From assembly GCA_047967505.1 (NCBI GenBank), contig CM106540.1: DNA of 64,000 nucleotides; one strand, written 5' to 3'. Below are positions 1 through 11,143 of this stretch, piece after piece; position 1 is the stretch's first letter, and each line of letters opens with the position of its first letter. The notes under the pieces were generated by a model. The model was not told where the DNA came from, made no database searches, and saw only the letters and a list, made by a program, of their open reading frames with translations. This stretch comes from Dipteris shenzhenensis (lineage: Eukaryota > Polypodiophyta > Polypodiopsida > Gleicheniales). A program made the position numbers and the translations under genes.

Positions 1-1640
1 CGAGAGAGAGCTTAGCAGTGCTCCAGAAAGCCAGCTTCCATCGAATGGAATCTAGCACCGGGAGAAACTGCTGAGCTGGTGTGATATCCAGGCCGACCTG
101 AAAGCCAAGATATCTAGCTGTCTGTCCCCGCGGGATCCACCTAAAACCCAAAAACCTCCCCCACTGTGAGCACGCCCCGGGATTTGTGAGAAAACCAACT
201 GATTTGTTCCAGTTGATTTTCGCACCTGCTATCGAACAGAAGACCTCTAGGGCCAACCTCACCCTCTCCAGCATCATCTCATCATCCTGAACATACAGTG
301 CTGTGTCATCTGCATACTCCGAATCCAGGAGCTCCGTGTCCTCCCTGATGGGAAGGCGAACACCCCGGATCCCGGTCGACCTCGCCCGAAGGTAGTATGT
401 CATGGCCTCGGCGAAGAAGAGAAATAGGTAAGGAGCAAGGGGGCAACCCTGACGCACTGATCTCTCCAAACGAAATCGCTCTCCCATCCTGCCGCCGATG
501 ATGACCCTGCTGGAAGCCGTCCTGTATAACGCTAAAATACCCTGTATCCATCCTGCTGGGAACCCTAGTCGCTCCAAAGTACCGTCCAGGAAGGACCAGT
601 CCACTTGATCGTAGGCCTTCTCAAAGTCGAGAAGTAGGATGGCTAAATGTGACCCGCTGTGCTGAGCCCACTCCGCCGCCTCTGAGAAAGTGAAGACATT
701 ATCCAGGATACTGCGATCCTGGACAAAGCCTGTCTGAGTGTCATGAATGAGGTCAGGAAGTAGAGGCCGAACTCTGGCACTGATCATCTTGGCAAGGATT
801 TTGTAGGCAGTGGAGAGGAGAGTGATCGGGCGCCATTGACGGATCTCCTGTCAATCTCCTCCCTTCGGGATGAGGCAAATCAATCCCGAGGAGAGGCTCT
901 CTGGCATATATCCGCTGCTGAAAATCCTATGGAGGGCTGCTAGGAGGGGCTGATGGATCTAATCCCAGAAGGAGGTGAAGAAAGTGCGAGATAGCCCATC
1001 CTCGCCAGGGCATTTCTGCCCATCGATGGCCATCAAGGCCTCCAACATCTCGTCAGTAGTGAACGGTGCCATCAACGTCGCCTGCATGCTGGGCTGAACC
1101 AGGGCTGGTGGAATATGCCTCCACACCTCCTCGTGGAAACGTCGAGTGCGAGGGGCAAGCTGCTCCTGCTAGAAAAGGGTCCTGTAGAAGTCGGTAGCCA
1201 ACGCCAAGACCTCACCTGGATCAGTAACGATGTGCCCCTCCGCTGTCCTCAGACTCCGTATCTGATCACCTTGCTGCTCTCTGGCCATGCATCTTGAAGA
1301 ACTCCCTGCACATCCGGTCGCCCTTCCGAGCCCAGAATGAGAGGGAGGCGTGATAGGAAAACTTTGAACGGCGCTGGAGCGTCTCCTCAAGAAGGGCTCT
1401 GGCTCGAAGGGCCTAGATCCAAAGCTCCTCCGAGCCCGGGGCTGCCTACTGGTGGAGTCGCTGAATGGAAGCGAGGTCCCTACGAAGAGCTCTCTCTCTG
1501 CCCCACCACTCCTGTCGAACCTGAAGGGCTGCGAGCTGGCAAATCTGGCTAGACTCCTGCAAAGCCTGCGCCACCGAATCAACCAGATCCACGCACTCGC
1601 CCCAATCTCTGTCCCAAAGGCTACCGATACCACTACGCAC
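1..1640 (-). pseudogene. LINE ORF2, reverse transcriptase part, interrupted
   Basis: The enzyme would copy the element's RNA into DNA at the target site. Translation of the minus strand gives typical RT blocks in order: GQKCPGEDGL, LICLIPKGGD, WRPITLLSTAYKI, TGFVQDRSILDN, LLLDFEKAYDQVDW (near 590-640), RQGCPLAPYLF and the catalytic YADD (305-316). From about 850 down to base 1 the frame is open. Above that, in-frame stops stand at 851-853 (TGA), 959-961 (TAG) and 1169-1171 (TAG), with another frame change near 1275. The catalytic residues are intact but the stops make a working protein unlikely. The C-terminal zinc-binding part is beyond the window. Confidence 0.92.
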
Positions 1641-1679
1641 GTCCTCCCTCAAGAAGATGGAGTCGGGGATCCGGCACGA

Positions 1680-2185
1680 ACAAGGAGGAACTGAGCTGCC
1701 GAATCTAATGATAAGAGCACAGGCGCGTGGTCGGAAAGTGTCGTCCCTGGCACTATACCCGCCTGACCGCCTCTGCTGATGGCCCAATCACTGACATAAA
1801 ATCTATCTAGTCTTTCCAGGAGTCTGCCTCCTTCCCTGCGGAAGCCCCACGAGAAGTCTAAGCTCCCGTGCCAACGACGGAAGGATGGGTCTCTCCAACT
1901 GTCCCTACCTCCTGTCGCAAAGATAAAGGAGTCCCAAGCGGACTGCTCTGCCTGAGCCATACCTGTAAACTCTTGTCCTCTGCCCTGCTGATCCTCCAAG
2001 GTCTCCAGATTGTTAAAGTCACCTCCAACAATCCAGGAATCCATGTCTGGGAGAATCCCTGTAAGTGTCCTCCAGAAGGTGGCTCTGCATCGCGGAGGTC
2101 TGTGGGAGCATAGATGTTGAGGATCCCTATTTTGGAACCCTCCAACTCTAGGCCTACCCAAAGGGCGTAAGGCCTTTAGTGCCAT
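1680..2185 (-). pseudogene. LINE ORF2, APE-type endonuclease remnant
   Basis: This domain nicks target DNA to start reverse transcription. The visible blocks are LEGSKIGILNIYAPTD, WIVGGDFNNLE, ERLDRFYVSDW and the C-terminal LSDHAPVLLSL, which match the conserved blocks of the family. One frame change separates the first block from the second, near 2080. The usual N-terminal part, with the first metal-binding residues and the QETK block, is not seen: upstream sequence goes straight into the end of ORF1. A deletion at the ORF1/ORF2 junction is the simplest reading. The catalytic domain is therefore incomplete. Confidence 0.85.
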
Positions 2186-4037
2186 GAACAAACGCTTTCT
2201 CGAGCCAACTCGAGATCTCTGAAGTAGTCATCCCATAGAAGGCCCGGAGTTTCTGAGGGGTCCAGGCTCTGACATCCTGGGGGAGGGGCCACGACAGAGG
2301 GGGCCTGAGGATCACAATCAATCTGAAGCGTTCGGCGGCGCAACGCCACCGCAGGCGCACGTCACCCTCGGACCACTGAGTCTTGAGAAGCTGTCCACCA
2401 GACGGGCCTATCCAAACCTGAGCGTGCGTCTGCTCTCTGAGAGCCTCCCAGACTGAGTCATCTGTCCAAGTCTCGGTGCCGTCGCTGAGGAATGTGAAAG
2501 CAAAGCTAGGGCCATCCCTCGGGGCCAAGGCTGCGATCTTCCCATCCGCCCCTTTACGGAGCAGGAAGATACTGATGTCGAGACAAGCAGGGAAGGTCCC
2601 AAGGTCGGCCACATCCAAGTAGTCCCAGGGGCCAGATCTGTAGAAGTCGTGAGGAAGCTCTCTCTCCTGAAGCTGAGGCCCACCAGAGTCTGCAACTGAG
2701 GGGCTAGCAGACAGGGAAGACTGCTCCAGTGGTGGTGTAGATTCAGGGTGACCTGCCTGTGGAGGGGAAGGGGGAGGTGGCTGGGGGTTAGGCAACTCAG
2801 ACTCCACGGAGGCGACTAGCGGGGGGGGTGGAGGAGGGGGATTGGGGGATGCCCGCGGCTGAGGAACCATCGATACAGCTGACACTGCAGGAGAGCTGAG
2901 AGAGGCGGGGGGGGGGGGGGGGGGATGGGGCTGCACTTGGGACTGGGGCTGAGAAGGAAGAAGAGGAGACTGAAGAGGAAGAGGCTGATGCTGCGGGTCG
3001 GGAAGAGGGGGGTGCGCCTGGGGAAGGGGCTGGGACTGAGTGGAAGGGGGCTGGGGAGCGGAAGAGAGGGGGACCTGAGGCTGTGGAGGGCGGGTTACCA
3101 TCGAAGAAGAAGCTCTCCCAGAACCCTGGGGCGGCTGCCTGCTGTCAGGTCTCTGAGGGGCTGCTGCAGGTTGGGTACCCTCTGCCTCCTTGCCTTTTTC
3201 GGAAATCTTCTTATTCTTTTCTCTTTTCCTTCTGACCTCAGTCCAACCGCCAGCTATCTCTGGACCGGACTTCGACTGCCTCTGCTCCTCCTGACGTGGC
3301 TGTCCGGAGGGGGGGGGAAGGGGGCGGGGGGGGCCGAGAGGAACTGGAGAATCGTGGACAAATAGCAGCCAGGTGCCCAAAGCCGTGACACCTCAGGCAC
3401 TGGCCTGGCTGTCCTATGACTACCATGCTCTGGGTAATGCTGCCGGCATCTGTCACGATCTCAATCACTGCAGGGAGAGATGCAGGGTCCACCACAGCCA
3501 CACGGACTCGAGGGGCTCCTGCCGTAGTACCCGCGTCGGCGAAAGTGTCATGCATAACCCAGCCAAAGTGGGAGCCTAGGTCCCTGACAATCGGCCGCAG
3601 CTCAACAGCAAGGCCTGGAAAAACTAGCGTCACTGGGTGGCGAGGTATGCGGAAACGAGCATCAAAATCCGCTGCACTGAATCCACGGTACCAAGGGACT
3701 ATCATAATGATCTTCCCATCCACAGATGTGGGGGAACCAGCAATCAGGTTGCTCGCAGCTTTCGCAGTAGAGAGTTTGAGCCAGAAGATGCCCCTTCCCA
3801 TAAGGGCCACCTCCTCAATGTGGCTGTCCTCTACTAGCATGAGAGTGGACTGGAGCCAGTCCCTGATGGCTGACCTGGAGGGGGAATTCCAATGACTCTG
3901 CCATAGACAGAGGTAAGGGAAAAGTCATTGGCAACCTCCTGTACCCGAGACGATTGTTGCTCTGTCAAGATAACGCGGTAGGCATCTGGAGAGGGAGGGT
4001 CCGACTGGGCCTCCGGTTCCGGGCAGGGAGCCGCCAT
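2154..4037 (-). pseudogene. LINE ORF1 (nucleic-acid-binding protein with CCHC knuckle), frameshifted
   Basis: The likely start is the ATG at 4037, opening with MAAPCPEPEAQSD; longer frames above it only read the C-rich leader. The protein holds a DUF4283-like region (SVYGRVIGIPPPG, then RDWLQSTLMLVEDSHIEEV after a frame change at a five-base run near 3880) and a zinc knuckle CLRCHGFGHLAAIC (CX2CX4HX4C). A second frame change falls in the C-runs near 3310-3335. After the knuckle come a GWTEVRRKREKNKK basic patch, a long proline-rich tract (about 2700-3150) and a well-kept C-terminal region of about 170 residues that I do not recognise. ORF1 proteins coat the element RNA. Confidence 0.8.
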
Positions 4038-4039
4038 AC

Positions 4040-4800
4040 CGCCAAGACAAACTGCGAGACCTCCGATGAAGAAGAGGCTGCCACCCAAAAAAGGGGGGGG
4101 GATAGACGGGGGGGGTGGAGCCTGGGTGTGATGAAGAAGGGTGAGGCGAAACGGGACGAAGCGAGTCGGGTGGGGGAAGCGGAGGCGCAAGCGAGGGCGG
4201 AGGGCGGAGGCGGGAGTGGAGGCGGGGGTTGAAGGTGAGGGGAAGGGATGACGATAGAAGCGAGGGCGGGAGGCCGGCGGAGGGGGCAGGGGTGGAGAGC
4301 GGGAGTGGGGGTGGAGGATGGAGGACGGGGGGGGTGAAGAGGCGAGGGCGGGGGACGGCTGAGGTGGGGCGGGGCGGGGCGGAATGGCGGGGGGGGCAGG
4401 GCGGAATGGCGGGGGGGGCGAGGGGCAGGCGGGTGGGGAGCGTGGCGAGGGGGAGGTGGAGAGCGAGGCGAGGGGCGAGGGGGGGGCGGGTGGAGAGCGC
4501 AGCGAGGGGCGAGGGGGGGCGGGTGGAGAACGAGGCGAGGAGGAGAGGCGTAGCGAGAGGCGAGGGCAAGTGGGGAGCGAAGCGAGGGGCGGGGGAGGGC
4601 GTAGCGAGGGGGAGAGGTGAGGCGGAGGGGCGAGGCAGGGGGGGCGGAGGGCGCAACGAGGGGGTGAGACGGGAGGTGAGGGGGGTGAGGCGAGGGGCGG
4701 CGAGGGTCGAGGGCGGAGAGGCGAGGGGATGAGGGCGGCCGAGGCGGGGGAGAGCAAGGGGGAGGTAGAGGCTGCGGGAGGGAGGGAGAGGGCTCGCAGG
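4040..4800 (-). promoter_or_regulatory. C-rich leader (5' UTR) of the LINE
   Basis: The plus strand here is almost all G with scattered C and A (GAGGCGAGGGG-like irregular repeats), so the element's sense strand is C-rich. It precedes the ORF1 start and ends sharply near 4800, where AT-rich DNA begins. LINE promoters are internal and lie in such leaders, so a promoter role is inferred. Many runs of three or more G on the plus strand could form G-quadruplexes. The long open frames on both strands are composition artefacts. Confidence 0.6.
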
Positions 4801-4815
4801 AGCTACGTCTTGATA

Positions 4816-6237
4816 ATGTCTGGTGAGAAATTATCTGAAGCAACTATCATCCTGTATAAGAAAATCTAGCCAGATGTTGACTTTAAGGCACTACAAAAGA
4901 AATTGGAAAGGAAGGACACAAGTATGACAGGCTTGATGGAGTACGTAGAGTACTTCCCATTTGGTTTGGAGTTTGAGGTGTTGATCCTAGTGATGAATTG
5001 CTTTAGAGCACCAAGCCAATATGTGTACAGGACATTGACCCTCAACTATGTCAGTGACTTGGTCAAGAGTTTTGCAATGAATGCACGACCTCCTGCAACA
5101 TGTGCATATCTTATGCCTTACCACACAGGCACAAATACTCCGATGTGCAAGGAAGGGATAAAGGTGGAAAAGTTAAAGGAGTATAATTATTGGATTCTCG
5201 CAGGGCAGCATTCGATTTATGCTGCAAGGATGTTTATAACTAAAGCACATGGAGAAGCCTTCAATCAACGAAAAGGTTTCTATACACGGAGGAAGGCGAG
5301 AATTGTTGTCAATGCACCAGTTGAAGCAAGTTGTAAGACATCATCAATGGCCAACATGGAGGCACAGACCGTTTTGAAAAATCAACCATATATCGATATC
5401 TTACAACACCTAAGGGCGTAGTGGATTGCATTCGCATGACCAAAGAAACCAACCCAAGGCCTTGTCAAAGGGCATAAAGATCGACCAAACTTGGGATGTG
5501 AGTAATAAACTTTGTTTTGTATGCATTTTTTATTTCAAGAATGTTTATGGCTTTGTAAAAGAAATGATAGTAGTGTCAATTCCCTAATGTGAGAATGGCA
5601 CTAGTGCCATTCTTCTAGTTACCAAGTCATGCTTTTGACATGGTAATGGGAGAATCGCACTAGTGTCATTATTATCTCTATTACATGATTTGAATTAGAA
5701 GAATGTCTAAGATGATTTTGAATTTTGTAGGAGTTGCAAGCGTATCGATGGGCGCAAACTTTGCTACCAAGGACACACACATGGTCACATATGATGATGA
5801 CATCTATGAACAATGGATTAGGATTTTGACATTGGTGAAGCAGGGTGATCTTGAGGGTCGAAATCATCAAGGAGTGCATCAGGTGCTATTGTAGTAAGGA
5901 ACATGAAGTTGTTGTTGACGTCTTTACTAATGGATGTGTGGCATTACAAGCATTGTCAAGCAAAAGAAAAGTGATCTCATTAGTGAAGACATCCCAACAA
6001 GCGATAGAGGTCGAGGCTATGTGTGTGGCACATGCATCAAATAATCCCCATATTAAGATTTGGTCTAGCATTGAGAGGCCTCTTGAGACACATAGAGCTG
6101 ATTCACCTATCGATGAAGGAATTAAAGAGGGTGAGCATCACATTGAAGACTTGTGACCTTTAACTGAAGCAGATCTTGAAGCTATCCCAAAGATTACATT
6201 GGAAGATTTGGAGCAAGGTCTTTAGCTACTCATTTAT
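4816..6237 (+). pseudogene. Decayed two-part gene with GQHS motif; possible ParB-like and methyltransferase-like parts
   Basis: From the ATG at 4816 the frame reads MSGEKLSEATIILYKKI, a stop, then about 180 residues to a stop at 5421, with recognisable text continuing beyond (GLVKGHKDRPNLG). The motif YNYWILAGQHSIYAARMF resembles the (D/A)GQH..AA block of ParB-like and DGQHR proteins. A second segment from a plausible acceptor at 5730 (TTTTGTAG) stays in one frame to 6237, with stops near 5825, and contains EVVVDVFTNGCVALQALSSKRKVI. This resembles the SAM-binding motif I region of N4/N6 DNA methylases, but the key GxG is not intact. The middle probably holds an intron. I do not recognise the family with certainty; the assignment is a guess from motifs. 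Confidence 0.4.
5592..5613. repeat. Perfect 22-bp palindrome
   Basis: The half-site AGAATGGCACT is followed at once by its reverse complement AGTGCCATTCT, with no spacer. It lies in the probable intron of the decayed GQHS gene. An imperfect relative lies at about 5650-5672. Confidence 0.95.
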
Positions 6238-6437
6238 GCCTTGTGTATTCAGTTTCAAAATAATATGACTTTTATGGATTTTCTCGATTGCACATACTCT
6301 CATTATATTAAAGAGATTAATCATTAGGTATGATAAAATTGTGTGACATAATGATATGGGGAATGGTACTAGTGTCATTCTCCCTATGTCGGGTTATACG
6401 TAAGAGGTACTATTAACATTTTATGTAACCTCATATG

Positions 6438-6461
6438 GAGAATGGCACTAGTGCCATTCTC
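6438..6461. repeat. Perfect 24-bp palindrome, second copy
   Basis: The half-site GAGAATGGCACT is followed by its exact reverse complement. It shares its central 22 bp with the palindrome at 5592. An imperfect relative (GGGGAATGGTACT and its partner) lies at 6358-6384. The inverted-repeat element starts two bases to the right, and its target duplication overlaps the palindrome's right arm. Confidence 0.95.
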
Positions 6462-6462
6462 T

Positions 6463-6709
6463 CTCGGGGGGGTCACTATGTACAAACCCTCTATATCACG
6501 TGTGTTCAAGGCCTATATTTAAAATCCCTTATCTGTAAAATTTTTCATTAATAAAATGTACCCCTTTTCTATACAAATCTGTAATTTTTTTCCAAACCTA
6601 TTTAAAATAGTCCCTTATGTATATTTATTTCTGTAAATTTTAGAAATAAAAAATATCCTTTTGTTGAACTCACGTGATAGAGTTACATATGATGAGTGAC
6701 CCCCCCGAG
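6463..6709. mobile_element. 247-bp MITE-like element with long terminal inverted repeats
   Basis: The ends are inverted copies: CTCGGGGGGGTCACT at the left matches the right end exactly. The match resumes after a short indel (TATCACGTG-GTTCAA), so the arms are about 47 bp long. The 8 bases CATTCTCT stand on both sides (6455-6462 and 6710-6717), a perfect target-site duplication. No coding capacity is visible; the interior is AT-rich. This is the pattern of a non-autonomous DNA transposon. An 8-bp duplication suits hAT, but the terminal bases are unlike common hAT ends, so I leave the superfamily open. Confidence 0.85.
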
Positions 6710-6717
6710 CATTCTCT

Positions 6718-9700
6718 CTTCGTGGTTATGTAGGAATGGTAATACTGTTATGTTCCTTTCTTGAATCTATGTTAGTTAAAAGCATTACAGAGATTAAAAA
6801 TTGTATGGTATTAACTATGCTACCAAAGTTTGGATTTGGGTGCTTTCTACAAATCTATTGGACCAAAGTAATACAGTATCTATGCTTTCAGATTATGCAT
6901 TGTACATCTCTTTTGGGACATGTGGGGAGGCACTAGTAGTATTCTCTCCTCCCAATGAGGATATAGAGAAAGGCACTAGTTTTAATTTTTCTCTTTTATA
7001 ACTATAAAAAGTATAATTTTAAGCCTACCATTGCATAGATCATTAAATTTTGAACATTTTTCCTTTTTACAACTCCCTAATCTGACCTGAGGAGCAAAAG
7101 TTATGACCCCTTCTACGTAGGCTCTCCAAGGGTATTTCGCTGGCGGAATAGGGTTGGGGCAAGCTCTTCAAACCATATTCCTCTGGAAAAATACACTTAG
7201 AGGGCCTATTAAAAAGGCACTATTTATTTTTCTTAGGTCATCCCGAGGAACTGTAAAGAGGATATTTGCTCAAAATTTCATGATCCAAGCAATGGTGAAA
7301 GGAAAAGAAAGGATTTTTAAAGTCATAAAATAAGTCACCACTTGGACATTATATATGTATATTATATTAAGGTATATTTATATCTATATCTATTTATCAA
7401 TGTTTCATATTTACTTACATATTCCTTGAAATAATTTGGAATTTTTTGCTCCCCAAAAATGACTTGAGCCTATATATTTTGACCCCTCCCACCTTTTGTC
7501 CGCTCGTCGCTCGAGGGTTTTTGCTCGGAAAATGGAAACCCCCATTTCAAAAGAACTTCCACCAAACTAGATGCTAAACCACTATTAGATTTCTATACTT
7601 GTCAAAGTGCACTTGTACACCAAGGGGAAGCCAAGAACTAGAAGAACCAATGACAAGTTTCAAGGTAGGGAGGAATAGATATCAGGGTTACACAAGTATT
7701 ATTTTTCATCCTGATGAAGTGTTTGACAAGATTCTGGACATGTGCATTGCATGTGAGAGGGGAAATTAGACTTACAAGTCTCCTTCATTTCCCACACAAA
7801 AGATGGGGGTGGCCAAGAAAAGAGGTTATTGCAAGGGTGTGGAGATCAATAAAGTACTTACCAGACACTTATGTAACCATGGTAGCAGCAGAGAAGCTCC
7901 ACAATGAATAATGGTTTTCTAGCAAGAAGGTAAAATAAAATTTCATGGAGGAGTGCGTCACTTTATGGTTTTGACATATATAGAGCTCTCCAAACAAGAA
8001 TGGGGTTGAATGGGGCACTTTGTTTTGGTCGCATATAAGTTGCTGGATTAAAGATTTACCAATTCTAACACTTGACTCCATATAGAAATAGTTAAGATAT
8101 ACAATAATAGAATGGGTTTATAATTTTGTTTCTAACATTTTATTTTTTCTTAACCATTGCAAAATAAGATGGGATTGCATCCCCCCTAATAGACAAAATA
8201 CTTTCTTAATTTGACTTCTATAATTTCTAGCAAGCACATGGCTGAGCAATGGATGCATCAATCTGGGATGGTGTCATACTCCTAGTTTTCATGGTCTTGC
8301 TTCATAGCTTTGAGGTTGTCAATGATAACAATCCCCCCTTTGTTTTCTTTTTGCTATAAACCCCCAAATTAACGTTAGAATTTCTAACACATGTCATGCA
8401 AAGGGACGATTGCCATACATGGCCTCCTAGCTTCCCTCTTCCCTTTCTCTCAAAAGGTTAACCCAAGAAATAAGGAGAGAGGAGTCTTCATGCGATTTAT
8501 ATGTTAGTGCCTCCAATGTGCACTATTCTATGTGGGATTATTCCACAAGCGGCATATGTCACATGGTAGCCTCTCAATGAGGCTTGAATTGCATTTTTAA
8601 CACCCTTCCTCGATTCAAGCAAGAAAATTTTTCACCATGTATCTTTATCCTCCACGTGTTCCATTTCTTGGCTGTCCACTTGTTGCATGCCAAATTGTCC
8701 TCCCAAACTATTCCTACACTGAGAAAGTTTTTCACCATGTGTCTTTATCCTCCACATGTTACATTGCTTGGATATCCACTTGTAGCATGCCAACCTATTC
8801 TTCTAGCCTATTCATGCATTGTTGTGTGCCACCACATGTTGCCCGTCCAAGCATCTTCTTCTGTACACACAGTGCTGTGAACTCAGTGTTGCCTGTTGGC
8901 CACATACTCGCACTATGGAGCTCTTTATTTTGGGCTCCATTGCCACATGGCATGCTCTCGTGGCTGCATCTTGCATGATGCCTAGTCTGTTTGGTCAGAT
9001 TGTTATTTGTTGCCATGTCAGTGCAGCTACTCTCTAATAAATTGCTTTTGTGCATTGTCCATGTGTTGCATCATAATTTCTATCTCCATTATGACGGTCT
9101 AGCTTCTTAATTGCTCTTCTCTATAGATAGATCATTGGGACTTAAGTGGTTTATATAACTATCGCTCTACCACGTTCTTACTTGGCACATGCGTTGCTTC
9201 TCTTTCCACACTGCATATGCTTCATGGGTCTTGCACGAATCCTTTTTTAAAACTTTTTTTGGTAGTCTGTCGTCATACTAGTTCAAACTTGAAAATATTG
9301 TGCTAGCGTAAGGCGAGCTCTTTGATAAAATGGTTGAAGGATTTTATAGCCCGATCGTAAACTGATATAATAGGATGCACTAGTTTGAGTATACCTTGAT
9401 GCATAGCTTGTGGGGAAGCAACAAACTCAACTTCTTCCATTTGCCACCAGACATGTTATCTAATAGGTATCTCCTCCTGACCTAAAAGTTGATGTAGAAC
9501 TTTGGGAACTGGAAGGATACCTCAGGGAGATCCGACCTCGGTATAATTGGTTTGGCATCTAAAACCTACTTGGTTTGAACTCCCGCATTGCATGGATCTG
9601 ACAAAATTTTAACTAGAACTGTGGCATCTTCAAAATTTTAGTAAGTCAGTGTAGCCATACTTTTGCACTCTACTCGGCCTGCTAGATTAAGGAGTAACAA

Positions 9701-9880
9701 AGCTTGGGCCGTTATCCCCTTTGCTTCCTTAGTCTCTGATGTACCTCTTCAGTCCACCTTGATTCCAAGGTTCCCACTTAGTTGTTTAGTTGTGAGAGAT
9801 CAGGCACACCATCCTAACCATCCTAACCATCTTGATTTGGTGGTTGTCTTTGGGGCAGCTTATTGGGATATTCGTCTGTA
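6718..9880. other. AT-rich stretch with no supported gene
   Basis: Only short chance reading frames are present. A frame at 7714-7911 (ending KYLPDTYVTMVAAEKLHNE) reads somewhat like protein, but nothing upstream or downstream supports it. Two further CACTAGT half-palindrome relatives lie near 6930 and 6975. One tandem duplication (8624-8823) is listed separately. Confidence 0.6.
8624..8823. repeat. Diverged tandem duplication, period 100 bp
   Basis: Two copies start with TTTTTCACCATGT (near 8628 and 8728), followed by CTTTATCCTCCAC and a block ending GCATGCCAA. The copies differ at many positions, so the duplication is old. Confidence 0.8.
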
Positions 9881-9889
9881 GCTTTGGAG

Positions 9890-10325
9890 GAGACAGATGG
9901 GTGAAGTTGGGCATAGTGCTCCATCTTTTCTTGTTCTCCTCCCTGAGGTCTTCATTGTTGGCAGTTGCTTGACGTAGTCAAGAGTTCTTCTTCTGAAGCA
10001 TCTCTATTTTAGCTTGGGCCACCTGGTATTGCCTTGGGTTGTTGACCATTTGTTGTGCATTCTTCACTGCATGCTGCAATTAAATGTTCTTCCCCGAGCT
10101 CACTCCAGGACTTGTTGATTTAAGCTTGTCTACTCCACATTGGAGATAGCCAAAGTCCATTTGCAGCTTAGTATGTGTTTGGATTAGCTGGGAGTGTCTT
10201 TGGAATAGCTCGTCATACACCGCCCTCTTGTTGTCCAGTTCCTCTTGGAGACTCCTACATTCAGCTATTAAGTTTGCTTTGGCCCATCTGAAGCTAGCTG
10301 TTTGCTCCTCGAACAATTGAGTCAT
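9890..10325 (-). pseudogene. Coiled-coil protein remnant (gypsy accessory or gag type)
   Basis: One minus-strand frame runs from 10325 through a TAA (near 10080) and a TGA (near 9977) with protein-like text on both sides of each stop: SLQEELDNKRAVYDELFQRH, then LQHAVKNAQQMVNNPRQYQV, then NNEDLREENKKRW. The text is rich in L, E, K and Q with heptad-like spacing. It resembles the coiled-coil frame inside the gypsy element at 47.5-48.9 kb in style and partly in wording, so it is probably a fragment of a related element. No catalytic domain is seen. Confidence 0.5.
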
Positions 10326-10602
10326 CTTCTCTCAATGCCATGTTTGCAAAAAAGGATTGTGTTCCAATACATGGGGAGGGAGCTAGTGGTTGGCTAAGAG
10401 ATTGAGGACTTGTGCCGCGTGCACCATATTCTTCCTTAAGACTTGCCATTGAGAGACCATTCCAAATGATCTCCAAATGAATAAGCACCTCACGCACAGA
10501 TAAAGACAAGTTGCACCATCTCATTCACATGAAGATAAAGAAAATTGTGCCACCAAAGGAATTGAAAGTGTATACATGTGTGTGTGCGCATGCCCACGCG
10601 AG

Positions 10603-10765
<163 letters not shown>

Positions 10766-11089
10766 CCTAGAAATTTGTGGATAATGAGACAAACTCATAT
10801 ATGGCAATTTTAGTGCTTTAAAATTGAGAGAGCTTGGTTCCCAATTTGGTGTACAGTGGATGTCCACATGAGTTATCTAGTGAGATGGCAAGGGGCTTCA
10901 TGGCAATCTTGTGCTTAGAAAACCCATTGCACTTGCAATACTCCAGAGTGGGGACCAATGCATTTCAAATGCTAAATTTCCATAGAAGAGCCTATATCAC
11001 TATGCATGAATAACCAAGCAAAAACCAGCCCTTGGAAATCTAATACCTCATATAATCCCCTTTGCATTTATTTCCTTGCTATTGTGGTT

Positions 11090-11091
<2 letters not shown>

Positions 11092-11139
<48 letters not shown>
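11092..11139. repeat. (CT)n microsatellite
   Basis: A pure CT run of 48 bases followed by CACTCACTCTCC. Confidence 0.97.

Positions 11140-11143
<4 letters not shown>

Larger units (their letters stand above)
1..4800 (-). mobile_element. Decayed GC-rich LINE (non-LTR retrotransposon), open at left edge
   Basis: Read on the minus strand, the order is a C-rich leader, an ORF1 with a CCHC zinc knuckle, an APE-type endonuclease and a reverse transcriptase that continues past base 1. This is the usual order of plant L1-like LINEs. ORF1 and ORF2 are broken by several frame changes, and three stop codons lie in the RT. The element is much richer in G and C than the AT-rich DNA to its right, and the change is abrupt near 4800. 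The N-terminal part of the endonuclease seems to be missing. The 3' end and any poly(A) tail lie outside the window. Confidence 0.9.

Noticed and set aside
4038-4843. Proline-rich frames above the LINE ORF1 start and Arg/Gly-rich frames on the other strand
   Set aside because: They read the C-rich leader; three overlapping frames are open only because of base composition.
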